64,000 bases of DNA from Cryobacterium sp. GrIS_2_6 (GTDB taxonomy: Bacteria > Actinomycetota > Actinomycetes > Actinomycetales > Microbacteriaceae): NCBI RefSeq assembly GCF_035984545.1, contig NZ_JAXCHP010000001.1:1984001-2048000 (forward strand), written 5' to 3'. Position numbers and translations under genes: made by a program. How positions within the stretch are numbered: the first letter of the stretch is position 1; every line of letters starts with the position of its first letter. The notes beneath the pieces are model-generated. The model ran no database searches, was not told the DNA's origin, and worked only from the letters and a program-made list of their open reading frames with translations. Positions 19,751-29,163 of the stretch are shown here, piece by piece.

Positions 19751-20194
19751 TCAGGCAGCGGCGCGCTCGAGCGTGATCGCGGTGCGGATGGCGCCGCGGG
19801 CGCGTTTCCGGTCCCCGGCGGCGTCGTACGCGAGGCCCAGCCGGAACCAGGCCTTCCAGTCCTCCGGTGCCGCGTCGACCGCATCGCGGTACTGCGGGAA
19901 GTCCGCGTCGGCCGCGTCTCTGACCGGGCGCCCGCTCGCGCGGATCGGCAGGGTCTCGACCGGGAGCTCTCCGCTCACCTCGAGCAGGCGAACGAGCCTG
20001 GTCGAGCGGGACCCGAAGGTGACCTCGAGCACGAGCGCCCAGATCCCGATCAGGGGCAGCACCAGCAGCGCCACGCCGATCGCGATGCCGACGGGTGCGC
20101 CACTCTGCAGGAAGAGCACCGCACGCCAGCCGACGAGTACCAGGTAGAAGGCGAGCAGGATCGCCATCATGCCGGCGCCGATGCGGCCCTTCAT
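19751..20194 (-). CDS. Small membrane protein with TPR-like C-terminus
   Basis: A 147-residue protein with two hydrophobic segments (about residues 8-30 and 35-58), then a cytoplasmic part with one TPR-like motif (WKAWFRLGLAYDAAGDRKRA near residue 115). Function unknown. Its ATG overlaps the dapB stop (ATGA), so it is translated with dapB. Similar small TPR membrane proteins occur after dapB in related actinobacteria, which argues that it is real. Confidence 0.8.
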   Translation of the reverse strand: MKGRIGAGMMAILLAFYLVLVGWRAVLFLQSGAPVGIAIGVALLVLPLIGIWALVLEVTFGSRSTRLVRLLEVSGELPVETLPIRASGRPVRDAADADFPQYRDAVDAAPEDWKAWFRLGLAYDAAGDRKRARGAIRTAITLERAAA

Positions 20195-21024
20195 TCGAAA
20201 ACCTCGGAGTCGGCGTCGATCTCGGGGACGCTGTCGAGGTCGGGCTCCGCGACGATCGCGACGATCGCCGCGGGCGCGGTGGGGGGCGCGCCGAGGCCGA
20301 GGTCGACGACCTGGTCGAGGCCGACGGTCACGCCGACGGCGGTGCGGGCCGCGTCGAGGGCGAGCAGGATGCCGCGCCGGTACGCGTTGGCGGACAGCGT
20401 GTTGTGGGAGATCGTGACGGTCTCCCCCGCGCCTCCGAAGATGACATCCTGCCTGGCGAGCACGCCGTCGAGGCGCAGGCTGTGCACGGGCACGCTCGAC
20501 ACCTGCTGCCCGCGGGCGCGCTGGTCGTTGTGCGGTGCGGACACCGGGCCGAGCTCCGTGCGTGCGAGACCGATGAGCTCGGCGGTGCGGACCGCTGTCC
20601 CCGACGGAGAGTCGACCTTGGCAGCCTGGTGCGTCTCGACGATCTCGATCGAGTCGAAGAGCCGGGCGAGCATGGCCGAGACGGCGGTCGCAACGACGGA
20701 ACCGATCGAGAAGTTCGGCACGATTACGACACCGATGTCACTTCGGCCGCGGATCCGCCGCTCGAGCGTCGTGATGCGGGCCTGGGACCAGCCGGAGGTG
20801 CCGACGAGCACCCGGATGCCGTTGTCGACGGCGAAGTCGACGACGCTCTGGCTCACGCCGGGCAGGGTGACGTCGACGACGACATCCGCCCCGAGCATGT
20901 CGGACAGCGGGCTGCGCGAGTCGAGGCCGGCGTGCAGCTCGTACCCGTCGGTCTCCTCGACGAGCCCGCTGATAAGTCGGCCCATTGTGCCCGTAACGCC
21001 GACGATGGCCACCCGTGTTGTCAT
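20191..21024 (-). CDS. dapB: 4-hydroxy-tetrahydrodipicolinate reductase
   Basis: Second step of the dipicolinate branch of lysine/DAP synthesis, NAD(P)H-dependent. The 277-residue protein has the Rossmann GVTGTMGR near residue 10, DVTLPG near residue 50, the NFSIGSV loop, and the substrate motif HQAAKVDSPSGTA near residue 135 (family HHxxKxDxPSGTA). A C-terminal Pro/Ala/Asp extension of ~30 residues follows. The gene is followed by the overlapping TPR membrane protein; dapA lies 4 kb away. Confidence 0.94.
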   Translation of the reverse strand: MTTRVAIVGVTGTMGRLISGLVEETDGYELHAGLDSRSPLSDMLGADVVVDVTLPGVSQSVVDFAVDNGIRVLVGTSGWSQARITTLERRIRGRSDIGVVIVPNFSIGSVVATAVSAMLARLFDSIEIVETHQAAKVDSPSGTAVRTAELIGLARTELGPVSAPHNDQRARGQQVSSVPVHSLRLDGVLARQDVIFGGAGETVTISHNTLSANAYRRGILLALDAARTAVGVTVGLDQVVDLGLGAPPTAPAAIVAIVAEPDLDSVPEIDADSEVFE

Positions 21025-21044
21025 ACGACTAATCTACCAAGCGG

Positions 21045-21090
21045 CCATCCGGCAATCCGGCAATCCGGCATCCGGCATCCGGTATCCGGG
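21045..21090. repeat. Short tandem repeat ATCCGGCA upstream of dapB
   Basis: Six imperfect copies of (A)ATCCGGC/ATCCGGT in 46 bp, within the gap between the divergent dapB and acetyltransferase genes. It lies where the dapB promoter would be expected, so copy number might affect spacing; that is inference. Confidence 0.8.
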
Positions 21091-21147
21091 CCCCGCACGA
21101 CCCGGCGCGAACTGGGCACACCGGGTTCGCCGACGTAGCCTTGTGGC

Positions 21148-21669
21148 ATGCCAGCGACCCCGAAAGCACCCGACCCCGTCTTCCGCGAGGTATCCGTGAC
21201 GGATGCCGGTTCCCTCGCCCTCCTGACGGCCTACTTCAGCGATCGGCAGTCGAGCTTCCCCGTCGAGCAGGGTGCCTACCGAACGACCTTCCCGGTGGCC
21301 GGGGACTTCCTGCCGCCGAACGGTGTCTTCCTGCTCGTCGGCGAACCGAGCGGGAACCCGGAGCAGGCCTGGGTCGGGTGCGGCGGCATCCGTCGGATCG
21401 GGGACACCCCGGGCGGTGCTGCCCGCTACGAGGTCAAGCACCTCTGGCTGCAGCCGGGCACACGTGGGAGGGGCTGGGGCCGGTCCTTGCTCGCCGAACT
21501 CGAGCGGCGGGCGCGATTGTTCGGCGCCGCCGAGCTCGTGCTCGACACGAACGCGAGCCTGCGGGCCGCCGGAGCGCTCTACCGGAGCGCCGGCTTTGCG
21601 GATTGCCCGCCATACAACGACAACCCGAACGCCACCAACTGGTACCGGAAGAGCCTCACTCGCGACTAG
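21148..21669 (+). CDS. GNAT family N-acetyltransferase
   Basis: A 173-residue acetyltransferase. The acetyl-CoA loop is QPGTRGRGWGRSLL near residue 112, followed by the helix LAELERRARLFGA and the C-terminal motif B region ALYRSAGFADCPPYND. The LYRSAGF and final NWYRKSL segments resemble small-molecule acetyltransferases, but no substrate can be assigned. It diverges from dapB and converges on the histidine phosphatase gene, 19 bp apart. Confidence 0.84.
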   Translation: MPATPKAPDPVFREVSVTDAGSLALLTAYFSDRQSSFPVEQGAYRTTFPVAGDFLPPNGVFLLVGEPSGNPEQAWVGCGGIRRIGDTPGGAARYEVKHLWLQPGTRGRGWGRSLLAELERRARLFGAAELVLDTNASLRAAGALYRSAGFADCPPYNDNPNATNWYRKSLTRD

Positions 21670-21688
21670 TACAGAGTCTCGCTCGCGT

Positions 21689-22291
21689 CTAGTACAGCAG
21701 CGGGTCAGGCAGTCCGGTGCGCATCTCCACGGGCAGGTGCCCGGTGTCGTTGTGGGTGACGAGCGTCCACGGGCGGCCCGGCTTCTGCAACAGTACGGTC
21801 AGGCCGCAGTTGGCCTGGTTGATGCTGATCCAGCGCCAGTCCGGAGCCCCCAGCACTGCGCGCACGAACCAGCCGATGACGAAGTTGTGCGTGATCAGCA
21901 GTTCGTGACGCTCGCCTCTGCGGGGCTGCAGGAATTCGGCGACGGCGTCGTCCATCTGCGCACGGCCGGCCTCAATCTCCTCCTCGGTGACGGCACCGAA
22001 GAACGGGGCGTAAGCCGCGGGCGTCTCCGGCGCCATCCCGGTCGGGATGCAGTCGAACAGCAGCGGGGAGGGAACCGGGGTGAGCGAGGGCAGACGTCCG
22101 GCGACGATCTCGGCGGTCTCGGCCGCGCGCTGCAGGGGCGAGTGCCAGGCGTCCGTGAAGGGCACGCCGCCGAGGCGTTCCGCGATCAGCTGCGCCTGCC
22201 GTTTTCCGCGGGCCGAGAGCGGCCCGTCGGGCAGGCCGTGTTCGGCATCCTGTTGCTCGCCGTGACGAACCAGGTAGATGTAGTGGGGCAA
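21689..22291 (-). CDS. Histidine phosphatase family protein
   Basis: A 200-residue member of the phosphoglycerate-mutase-like histidine phosphatases. The phospho-acceptor motif LVRHGEQ is at residue 8; DAWHSPLQRAAETAE near 65 carries the second arginine; and LLITHNFVIGW near 150 has the second catalytic histidine. The substrate is unknown. It lies 77 bp after the M16 peptidase gene in the same direction, suggesting a two-gene unit. Confidence 0.88.
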   Translation of the reverse strand: MPHYIYLVRHGEQQDAEHGLPDGPLSARGKRQAQLIAERLGGVPFTDAWHSPLQRAAETAEIVAGRLPSLTPVPSPLLFDCIPTGMAPETPAAYAPFFGAVTEEEIEAGRAQMDDAVAEFLQPRRGERHELLITHNFVIGWFVRAVLGAPDWRWISINQANCGLTVLLQKPGRPWTLVTHNDTGHLPVEMRTGLPDPLLY

Positions 22292-22368
22292 CGGGTTCTC
22301 TTTCGGTTCGGGGCGTTCGGCCGGACGGCCGGGCGGCAGGGCGGTACAGGGCCAGGTGACCCGTTGGA

Positions 22369-23724
22369 TCAGGGCCGGACGCCTGAAGGCACGATTCCCG
22401 CGAAGACGTCGTCGTCGAGCGCGCCGACGGCGGCGATGGACAGCGGGTTGGCTACGAGGTCGACGGCGAGGGCCTGCACGTCGTCCGCGGTGACCAGGGC
22501 GAGCCGGCGCAGCGCCTCATCGAGGTCGACGAACTCACCGAGGGTTATCTCGGCCCGGCCGAGCCGGGACATCCGGGTGTCCGAGTCTTCGAGGGCCAGC
22601 GCGGAGGCCCCGGAGAGCTGCCCGGAAGCGCGTTTCATCTCGTCCGCGGTGACACCGTGTTCGGCGAGCCGGTGCAGTTCGCTCAGGAGCAGCTCGGCGA
22701 CCTGGCCGGCCTTCGCCGGGGTGCAGCCGGCATACATGCCGAAGAGGCCCGCGTCGGAGTAGCCGGGGGCGAAGGAATAGACGGAGTACGCGAGCCCGCG
22801 CTTCTCGCGCACCTCCTGGAAGAGCCTGGACGACATGCCGCCGCCGAAGATGGAGGTCAGCACGCTCATCGTGACGCGGCGATCGTCGGTCGCGAGAAGT
22901 CCGGGGAACCCCAGCAGCAGATTCGCCTGCTCGAGCGGACGGCGCACGACCGTGACCGCGCTGCCCTGGTGGATCTCGGCGGGGTGCCCCTTGCGACGCC
23001 CGACGGGGGCGGCGTGTTCGCCCAGGTCCCAGCCTGCGGAGTAGAGCGCCCGGGTCACGTCTGCGACGAGCAGGTCGTGGTCGACGGCGCCCGCGACGGT
23101 GACGACGAGGTCCTGCGGGCGGTAGTTGGCCCGGTAGTGGGCGAGCACGGCCTCCGGGGTGGCCGCCCTGATCGTGTCGGGATTGCCGCCGATCGGGCGT
23201 CCGAGCGGATGCTTGCCCATCACGGCCTCGAAGAAGCGCTCGTTCGCAACGTCCGCCGGATCATCGTCAGCCATGGCGAGTTCCTCGAGGATCACGCCGC
23301 GTTCGGTCTCGAATTCGACCGGGTCGATTGTGGACGAGGTGAGCATGTCCGTGAGCACCTCGACGGCCATCGGCAGGTCGCGGTCGCGGACCTTCGCGTA
23401 GTAGCAGGTGTATTCCTTCGCGGTCATCGCGTTGTGCTCTCCGCCGACGGAGTCGAAGGCGATTGCGATGTCGAGGGCGCTGCGCGTGGCCGTGCCCTTG
23501 AAGAGCAGGTGCTCGAGGAAGTGGGTGGAGCCGTAGTGCCCGGGCGCTTCGTCGCGGGAACCGACGGCGACCCAGTATCCGATCGTCAGGCTCCGGCTGC
23601 CGGGGACGTGCTCGCTGAGAATGCGCACACCGCTCGGGAGGACGGTCCGGCGCACGACGGATTCGCCGGCGGCTCGGAAGGACAATTCGGCGAGTGTGAG
23701 GGGAAATTCAACGGCGCTGTTCAT
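22369..23724 (-). CDS. M16 family zinc peptidase
   Basis: A 451-residue processing-peptidase-like metalloprotease. The inverted zinc motif HxxEH is in HFLEHLLFKGT near residue 68, with the third ligand in ERGVILEELA near residue 145. An inactive-like C-terminal M16 domain starts near residue 210. In actinobacteria this gene normally follows pnp directly; here almost 20 kb of other genes lie between it and pnp. Cytoplasmic, no signal peptide. Confidence 0.92.
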   Translation of the reverse strand: MNSAVEFPLTLAELSFRAAGESVVRRTVLPSGVRILSEHVPGSRSLTIGYWVAVGSRDEAPGHYGSTHFLEHLLFKGTATRSALDIAIAFDSVGGEHNAMTAKEYTCYYAKVRDRDLPMAVEVLTDMLTSSTIDPVEFETERGVILEELAMADDDPADVANERFFEAVMGKHPLGRPIGGNPDTIRAATPEAVLAHYRANYRPQDLVVTVAGAVDHDLLVADVTRALYSAGWDLGEHAAPVGRRKGHPAEIHQGSAVTVVRRPLEQANLLLGFPGLLATDDRRVTMSVLTSIFGGGMSSRLFQEVREKRGLAYSVYSFAPGYSDAGLFGMYAGCTPAKAGQVAELLLSELHRLAEHGVTADEMKRASGQLSGASALALEDSDTRMSRLGRAEITLGEFVDLDEALRRLALVTADDVQALAVDLVANPLSIAAVGALDDDVFAGIVPSGVRP

Positions 23725-23805
23725 GACACCACCACCCTACGTCACGGCACCGACGGCGTCAGGGTGCCTCGCGGAACTGAATTCGAGCGGTGGGCGGCGT
23801 CGGAG

Positions 23806-24876
23806 TCAGCGGCCGACCGCGAGCCCCGTCACCCGTTCGAGGTCGACCATGTCGCTGCGGGTGAGCCGGATTCCGGCGGCCGCGATGAGGGAATCCACCT
23901 GGTCGGGTTGGCTGGCCCCTGCGACGGGGGCCGTGACCCCGCCCTGCGCGAGGAGCCACGCGAGCGCGATCGATGCGGCCCCGGTGTCGTGGTCGGCCGC
24001 GATCCGGTCCACCACGCTGAGGACCCGCAGCCCGGGCCTGCTGAGGTGCTTCGCGGCGCGGGCATCCCTCGTCGTGCTGTGCAGGTCGGCCTTGGAGCGG
24101 TACCGGCCGGCCAGGAAGCCGTGCGCGAGGGAGAAGTACGGCAGGACCGCGAGGCCCTGGGCCCGGGTGACGAGGGACAGTGAGGACTCGAAGCCGGTGC
24201 GCTGCAGCAGGCTGTACTCGGTCTGCAGGGCGACGAAGCGCGGCAGGCCGTTCGCGGCGAGGATGCGGGCTTCCATCAAGCGCTCCCCGGAGAAGTTCGA
24301 GGCGGCGAGGTACCGCACCTGGCCGCTGCGCATCAGCACGTCGACGGCGCCGAGGCTCTCCTCGAGCGGCACGGTCGGATCGTCGAAGTGGAAGTGCAGC
24401 AGGTCGATGTATTCGGTGCCCAACCGGTCGAGGGACGCCTGGACCGCGCCGATGATGCTCCGGGAGGACAGTCCGGGGTTGTCCCGGTTCTTGCCGATCT
24501 TGGTGGCGATAACGGTGCTTTCACGCGCCTTGCGGGAACGCAGCCAGGAGCCGATGATCACTTCGCTCCGACCGGAGGTGTAGCTGTCCGCGGTGTCCAC
24601 GAAGTTGCCGCCGAGTGCACGGTGCCGGTCGAGGATGCGGTGGCTCGTCTCGCCGTCCGCGGTCCAGCCGAAGACGCTCGAACCGAGGGCGACCGGGTGC
24701 ACGGAGAGGTCGGTGTCCGCGATGGTGCGCCGGGCGCCGACGAGCGGGAGGCGCCCGTCCGGCTGGACCGGGATCGAGACGGAGATCGGCGGCGGCCCCT
24801 GGAGCGGGTGCGCGGTCACGTGGGCAGAGGCCGGGTGAAGAGCACGCTCGGAATCCTGAATGCCTGACTGGATCAT
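23806..24876 (-). CDS. Aldo/keto reductase
   Basis: A 356-residue NADPH-dependent aldo/keto reductase of the YghZ/Tas-like group. Visible catalytic features are FVDTADSYTSGRSE (Asp and Tyr) near residue 95, VIATKIG (Lys) near 125 and LLHFHFDDP (His) near 160. AAGGAG before ATG 24876 supports the start, giving an unusual ~40-residue N-terminal tail. It diverges from prfC with a 228-bp intergenic region. Substrate unknown. Confidence 0.88.
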   Translation of the reverse strand: MIQSGIQDSERALHPASAHVTAHPLQGPPPISVSIPVQPDGRLPLVGARRTIADTDLSVHPVALGSSVFGWTADGETSHRILDRHRALGGNFVDTADSYTSGRSEVIIGSWLRSRKARESTVIATKIGKNRDNPGLSSRSIIGAVQASLDRLGTEYIDLLHFHFDDPTVPLEESLGAVDVLMRSGQVRYLAASNFSGERLMEARILAANGLPRFVALQTEYSLLQRTGFESSLSLVTRAQGLAVLPYFSLAHGFLAGRYRSKADLHSTTRDARAAKHLSRPGLRVLSVVDRIAADHDTGAASIALAWLLAQGGVTAPVAGASQPDQVDSLIAAAGIRLTRSDMVDLERVTGLAVGR

Positions 24877-25104
24877 CCGTCACTCCTTACCGCTTACCGC
24901 GACTGCTGGGTGTGGCCTCGAAATTGAGAGTAACCCGCGAATCGGCGCACCGAAAGGACACGCCCGAACCGTTATCAAAACGGATGCTAGGCGTCCGCCG
25001 CGAGGTCGCCGCGCCACGCCGGATAGAGTTATACGGGAACGATTCCGGTTACGGCCTTCTGAGCAGGCGTGAGCCCGAACTAATCAGCCGCGAAAGAAGG
25101 ATCC

Positions 25105-26742
25105 ATGACGCAGCCCACCACCGGCGTGCCGACGACCGGCGCACCCGCGACGGAGATCACCGCAGAGGCGCGCAGGCGGCGCACCTTTGCCGTGATCAGC
25201 CACCCCGACGCGGGAAAGTCGACCCTCACCGAGGCGCTCCTCCTGCACGCGCACGCCATCACGACGGCGGGCGCGACCCACGGCAAGGCCGGCCGCCGCG
25301 GGACCGTGAGCGACTGGATGGCGATGGAGCAGGCCCGTGGCATCTCGGTGACGAGCGCGGCGATCCAGTTCGAATACCGCGACCGCGTGATCAACCTCGT
25401 CGACACCCCCGGCCACGCCGACTTCTCCGAAGACACCTACCGGGTCCTGTCCGCCGTCGACGCCGCCGTGATGCTCGTCGACGCGAGCAAGGGCCTCGAG
25501 GTGCAGACCATGAAGCTCTTCGACGTCTGCCGTCAGCGAAACCTGCCCGTGATCACCGTGATCAACAAGTGGGACCGGCCCGGCCTCGACGCTCTCGCCC
25601 TGATGGACGAGATCCGCACCCGCACCGGACTGCTCCCGACGCCGCTGACCTGGCCGGTCGGAGTGGCCGGCGACTTCCGCGGCGTCATCGACCGGTCGAC
25701 CGAGGAGTTCATCCGCTTCACCCGCACGGCCGGCGGCGCGACCGCCGCCGACAGCGACCGGGTGCCGTTCGACGTCGCCGCGACCGAGGAGGGCGAGGCC
25801 TGGGTCACCGCGACCGAGGAATCCGAACTGCTCGGCGAGGAAGGCCAGGACCACGACGAGGCCACGTTCCTCGCCAACCAGACCACCCCCGTGCTCTTCG
25901 CCGCGGCCGTGCTCAACTTCGGCGTGCAGCACATCCTCGACACCCTCGTGGACTTCGCCCCTGCCGCGGAGGCCCGCGTCGACGCGGCCGGCGGGCACCG
26001 CCCGGTGGCGTCACCGTTCTCCGGCTTCGTGTTCAAGGTGCAGTCCGGCATGAACGCCTCGCACCGGGACTACGTCGCCTTCGTGCGGGTCTGTTCCGGC
26101 CAGTTCCGCCGCGGAATGATCGTCACCCACGCCGCGAGCGGCCGGCCCTTCGCGACCAAGTACGCCCAGCACCTCTTCGGACGCGAACGCGAAGTGGCCG
26201 ACGAAGCGTGGCCCGGCGACATCGTCGGGCTCGTCAACGCGTCGGCACTCCGGGTCGGCGACTCCATTTTCGAGAGCGAACCCGTCGAGTTCCCGCCGCT
26301 GCCGATGTTCGCGCCCGAGCACTTCCGTGCTGTGCGCTCCGCGGACAGCAGCAAGCACAAGCAGTTCCGGCGCGGCATCGACCAACTCGACCACGAGGGC
26401 GTCATCCAGGTGCTCCGCAGCGACCTGCGCGGCGACCAGGCCCCGGTGCTCGGCGCCGTCGGCCCGATGCAGTTCGAGGTCGTCGAGGAACGCATGACGC
26501 ACGACTTCGGCGCCGCGATCCGTTCGGAGTCGCTCCCCTACCAGATCGCCCGCCGCACCAACCGGGAGAGCGCCGAGATCCTCGGCCACGACCGGCAGGT
26601 CGAGGTGCTGATGCGCTCCGACGGGACTCTCCTCGCCCTGTTCAGCACCCCGTGGCGGCTGCGCAACACGGTCCGCGACCACCCAGAGCTGATGCTCGAG
26701 GACCTCGCCGCCGGCGCCCTGGAGCCGGCGGCCTCGGCCTAG
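25105..26742 (+). CDS. prfC: Peptide chain release factor 3
   Basis: Translational GTPase that removes RF1/RF2 from terminated ribosomes. The 545-residue protein has P-loop SHPDAGKSTLTEA near residue 33, G2 region RGISVTSAAIQFEY, DTPGHADFSEDTYR, and NKWDRPGLD, all typical of RF3 rather than EF-G. Its ATG follows GAAGGATCC. A 24-residue Thr/Pro-rich N-terminal tail is extra. It is monocistronic; the next gene faces it. Confidence 0.94.
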   Translation: MTQPTTGVPTTGAPATEITAEARRRRTFAVISHPDAGKSTLTEALLLHAHAITTAGATHGKAGRRGTVSDWMAMEQARGISVTSAAIQFEYRDRVINLVDTPGHADFSEDTYRVLSAVDAAVMLVDASKGLEVQTMKLFDVCRQRNLPVITVINKWDRPGLDALALMDEIRTRTGLLPTPLTWPVGVAGDFRGVIDRSTEEFIRFTRTAGGATAADSDRVPFDVAATEEGEAWVTATEESELLGEEGQDHDEATFLANQTTPVLFAAAVLNFGVQHILDTLVDFAPAAEARVDAAGGHRPVASPFSGFVFKVQSGMNASHRDYVAFVRVCSGQFRRGMIVTHAASGRPFATKYAQHLFGREREVADEAWPGDIVGLVNASALRVGDSIFESEPVEFPPLPMFAPEHFRAVRSADSSKHKQFRRGIDQLDHEGVIQVLRSDLRGDQAPVLGAVGPMQFEVVEERMTHDFGAAIRSESLPYQIARRTNRESAEILGHDRQVEVLMRSDGTLLALFSTPWRLRNTVRDHPELMLEDLAAGALEPAASA

Positions 26743-26841
26743 TCATCCCCGGCGGCGTCGTCCACCGGCGACGTCATCACCAAAAGCCTCTCGGGGCCGG
26801 CTTGGTCGACGGTCGACGAGGCGGTCCCTACCGTGCGCCGT

Positions 26842-28301
26842 TCAGAACGGTGTCGGGTCGTCGGGGTCTTCGGGTGTGGGGTCGAGGGTCCAGACATCCA
26901 CGAACGGGGCCGGCGGTTTGGGTACGGGCGTGGGATGTCGGGGTGGTCTCATGTCCGCTGAGGGTTCCACGATGTAGCTGTACCCGGCCGGGGACGTCCA
27001 TTCGATGCGGCCGTCGCCGAGGTGCTTGGGTGTCCACCTCGTGTAGCTCTTCACCGCGTGGTGATACGGGCAGAGATGGGCGAGGTTCATCGCGTCCGTC
27101 TCACCGCCGTGCTGCCACTCCACGCTGTGGTCCAGGTCTGAGCGCTTCGCGGAGCGCCGGCACCCGGGGAAGGTGCAGGTTTCATCCCGCACCTCAAGCC
27201 ATGTCTTGAGCGCGGCTGGCGGTTTGTAGGTGTCGCGTCCCATGGAGAGCACGACCCCGGTCTCGGGGTTGGTGAGGAGCCGGGTGAAGCTCGGCGCCCC
27301 GGCCGCGAGACGCCGGGCGGTGTCGGGGTCGATGGGTCCGTACCCGGCCAGATACCCGGGTTCCTCGCTCGTGCCCAGCAAGGTCAGCACGGGAACGGTG
27401 ACGTTGACCTGCGCGGCCACCCCGGCACCGAGACCGTCCGGGGTGACCCCGCTGAGCAGCACGTCGGTGAGCACGTCTGCCGCCAGCTGGGTCAGGGTGC
27501 GGGTTTCCTCCGGCCCTGCAGGCAGAGCGCCGTGTCGAGGGTGCGGTGGTAGGCGGCCTGCACCTTCTCCGCGTCCCCGGTCAGGTACAGGGAGGCCATT
27601 CCGTCGTTGAGGGCCTGGAACACCACGTGCCGGTCTTCGACGCTTTTCTGGTGCCGGGCGGTGATGGTCTCGGGGTGAGTGCGTTCCCGCACCCTTCGGG
27701 CCCGGTCGGCGAGCTTCGCGACGGTGAGGAATTCCGCGTCGGGCACGAGGACGTCCTCGAACACGGCGCGGGCCCGGGCGGCCGCCACCGGGTCATCGAC
27801 CCGGATGCCCCAGGCCTGCTCCATGATGACTTGCGCGTGCCGGTAGCTGATCACCCCGGAGGTCAAGGCGTCCCGGGTTGCGGGGAGCTCCTCCGCGAGG
27901 GTGCGGCTGGCTTCGATCAGGGTCTCCGCCGTCCGGCGCGGGAGCCGGAGCAGGGCGCCGACCTCGCAGGTGAACTCCTCCTTCGTGGCCTCCTCCGGCG
28001 ACCACGGCGGGCGCGGGCCGCCGGCGCGTTCTGCGGCCTCCGCCCGGGCACGGCCCACGTCCGCCAGGACCCGTTGCGCCCCATAGATCGCAGCGGCCCG
28101 CTTCGCGGCGGCCCGGTTCATCTCCCGGTCCGCCTCCCGGATCGCGTCATACACCTCGGGCAGGGACGGCTCCACGAGACTGAGGTGCCGGGGGTTGAGG
28201 GAGGTCTCAGGAGGGTTGTCGGGCGGGGCCCCGGGCGGGGGTTCCGCCGTGCTGTCCACCGTGCTTTCCGCGTGAACTTCTGAGGGTTCTTCAGCTGTCA
28301 T
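26842..28301 (-). pseudogene. DUF222/HNH endonuclease-like gene, frameshifted
   Basis: One DUF222-HNH gene split into two frames. The upstream frame (from ATG 28301) gives the DUF222 domain and ends, after CLQG, in RRKPAP and a stop at 27492. The other frame continues in register with PEETRTLTQLAADVLTDV and carries the HNH nuclease domain: CTFPGCRRSAKRSDLDHSVEW and HLCPYHHAVK. The break is a one-base loss around 27510-27515 in a GGCCGG run. Restoring one base rejoins a ~490-residue protein of normal domain order. DUF222-HNH genes are common, repetitive accessory genes in Micrococcales. The frameshift may be real decay or a sequencing error. Confidence 0.85.
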
Positions 28302-28362
28302 ACCGGTCACTCTACGGAGGACCACCGACATTCCACCGGCATCCGCCACCACACAAACCACC

Positions 28363-28399
28363 TGTGGATAACCCGATCAAAGTGGCTTTTTGTGGATAA
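28363..28399 (-). promoter_or_regulatory. Two DnaA-box-like 9-mers
   Basis: TGTGGATAA occurs at 28363-28371 and 28391-28399; read leftward each is TTATCCACA, an exact match to the consensus DnaA box. They share orientation and are 28 bp apart. They sit between the DUF222-HNH gene and the flavin reductase gene, upstream of the former. Confidence 0.6.
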
Positions 28400-28458
28400 C
28401 TTCACTGCCATACGGCCGGCGGCCGAGCGCCGGGCAGTGCCGGCCGACGGCTATCGCC

Positions 28459-29061
28459 TCACTTCTTCGAGGCGGCGTGCTCGTCTCCGATGTGGCCCGG
28501 CGCGGTGACGTCCAGGACGCGCTGGACGAACGCACCGTACTCGTCCATGTAGTGCCGGAGGAAGTCCCTGGTGCCCGCGTCGGTAATTTCGCCGTCGCCG
28601 GTGAAGACCGTCGGATCGAACGTGATGTAGGCCTCCGGGGAGTTCAACTGGGGGGCATCGAGGAAGCTCAGCACGCTGCGCATGTTCGACTGCATGACCG
28701 CGGTGCCGATATTACCCACGGAGGCGCCGATGATTCCGGTGGGCTTCCGCGCGAAGGAGTTGGTCCCCCAGGGCCGCGAACCCCAGTCGATGGCATTCTT
28801 CAGGGCCCCCGGTATCGACCGGTTGTACTCCGGCGAAACGATCAGGATCCCGTCGGAGCCTTCGATGGCCGCTTTGAGGGCGCGCCCCTCCGGTGGATAG
28901 TCGGCGTCGAAGTCCTGGCTGTACAGGGGAAGGTCCCGGATGGGGATCTCCGTGAAGTGCAGGTTCTCCGGGGCGAGCCGGATCAGCGCCCGGGAGAGCG
29001 TGCGATTGATGGAGGTGGAGGACAGGCTTCCGACGAAGTAGCCGATCGTGTGTGAGGTCAT
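28459..29061 (-). CDS. NAD(P)H-dependent FMN reductase family protein
   Basis: A 200-residue flavodoxin-fold reductase, similar to azoreductase/chromate reductase-type enzymes. The FMN phosphate loop GSLSSTSINRTLS is near residue 10, and SPEYNRSIPGALKNAIDW near residue 75 is the second FMN-binding signature. Start ATG 29061 (MTSHTIGYF) is favoured by GGAAAG upstream; the longer frame to 29100 lacks homologous sequence. Substrate unknown; a quinone or flavin is likely. Confidence 0.88.
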   Translation of the reverse strand: MTSHTIGYFVGSLSSTSINRTLSRALIRLAPENLHFTEIPIRDLPLYSQDFDADYPPEGRALKAAIEGSDGILIVSPEYNRSIPGALKNAIDWGSRPWGTNSFARKPTGIIGASVGNIGTAVMQSNMRSVLSFLDAPQLNSPEAYITFDPTVFTGDGEITDAGTRDFLRHYMDEYGAFVQRVLDVTAPGHIGDEHAASKK

Positions 29062-29163
29062 TTCCGTGTTCTTTCCGGAGTGCCCGAACGGCCACGTCAA
29101 ACGACTGTCCCCGGCATCTCCTGTGTGATGAGCCGACTCTTCCGTCCTATCACACAGTCCGAA

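Noticed and set aside
21045..21090. ATCCGGCA tandem repeat as an attachment site
   Set aside because: No integrase, tRNA or mobile gene is nearby; simple slippage explains it.
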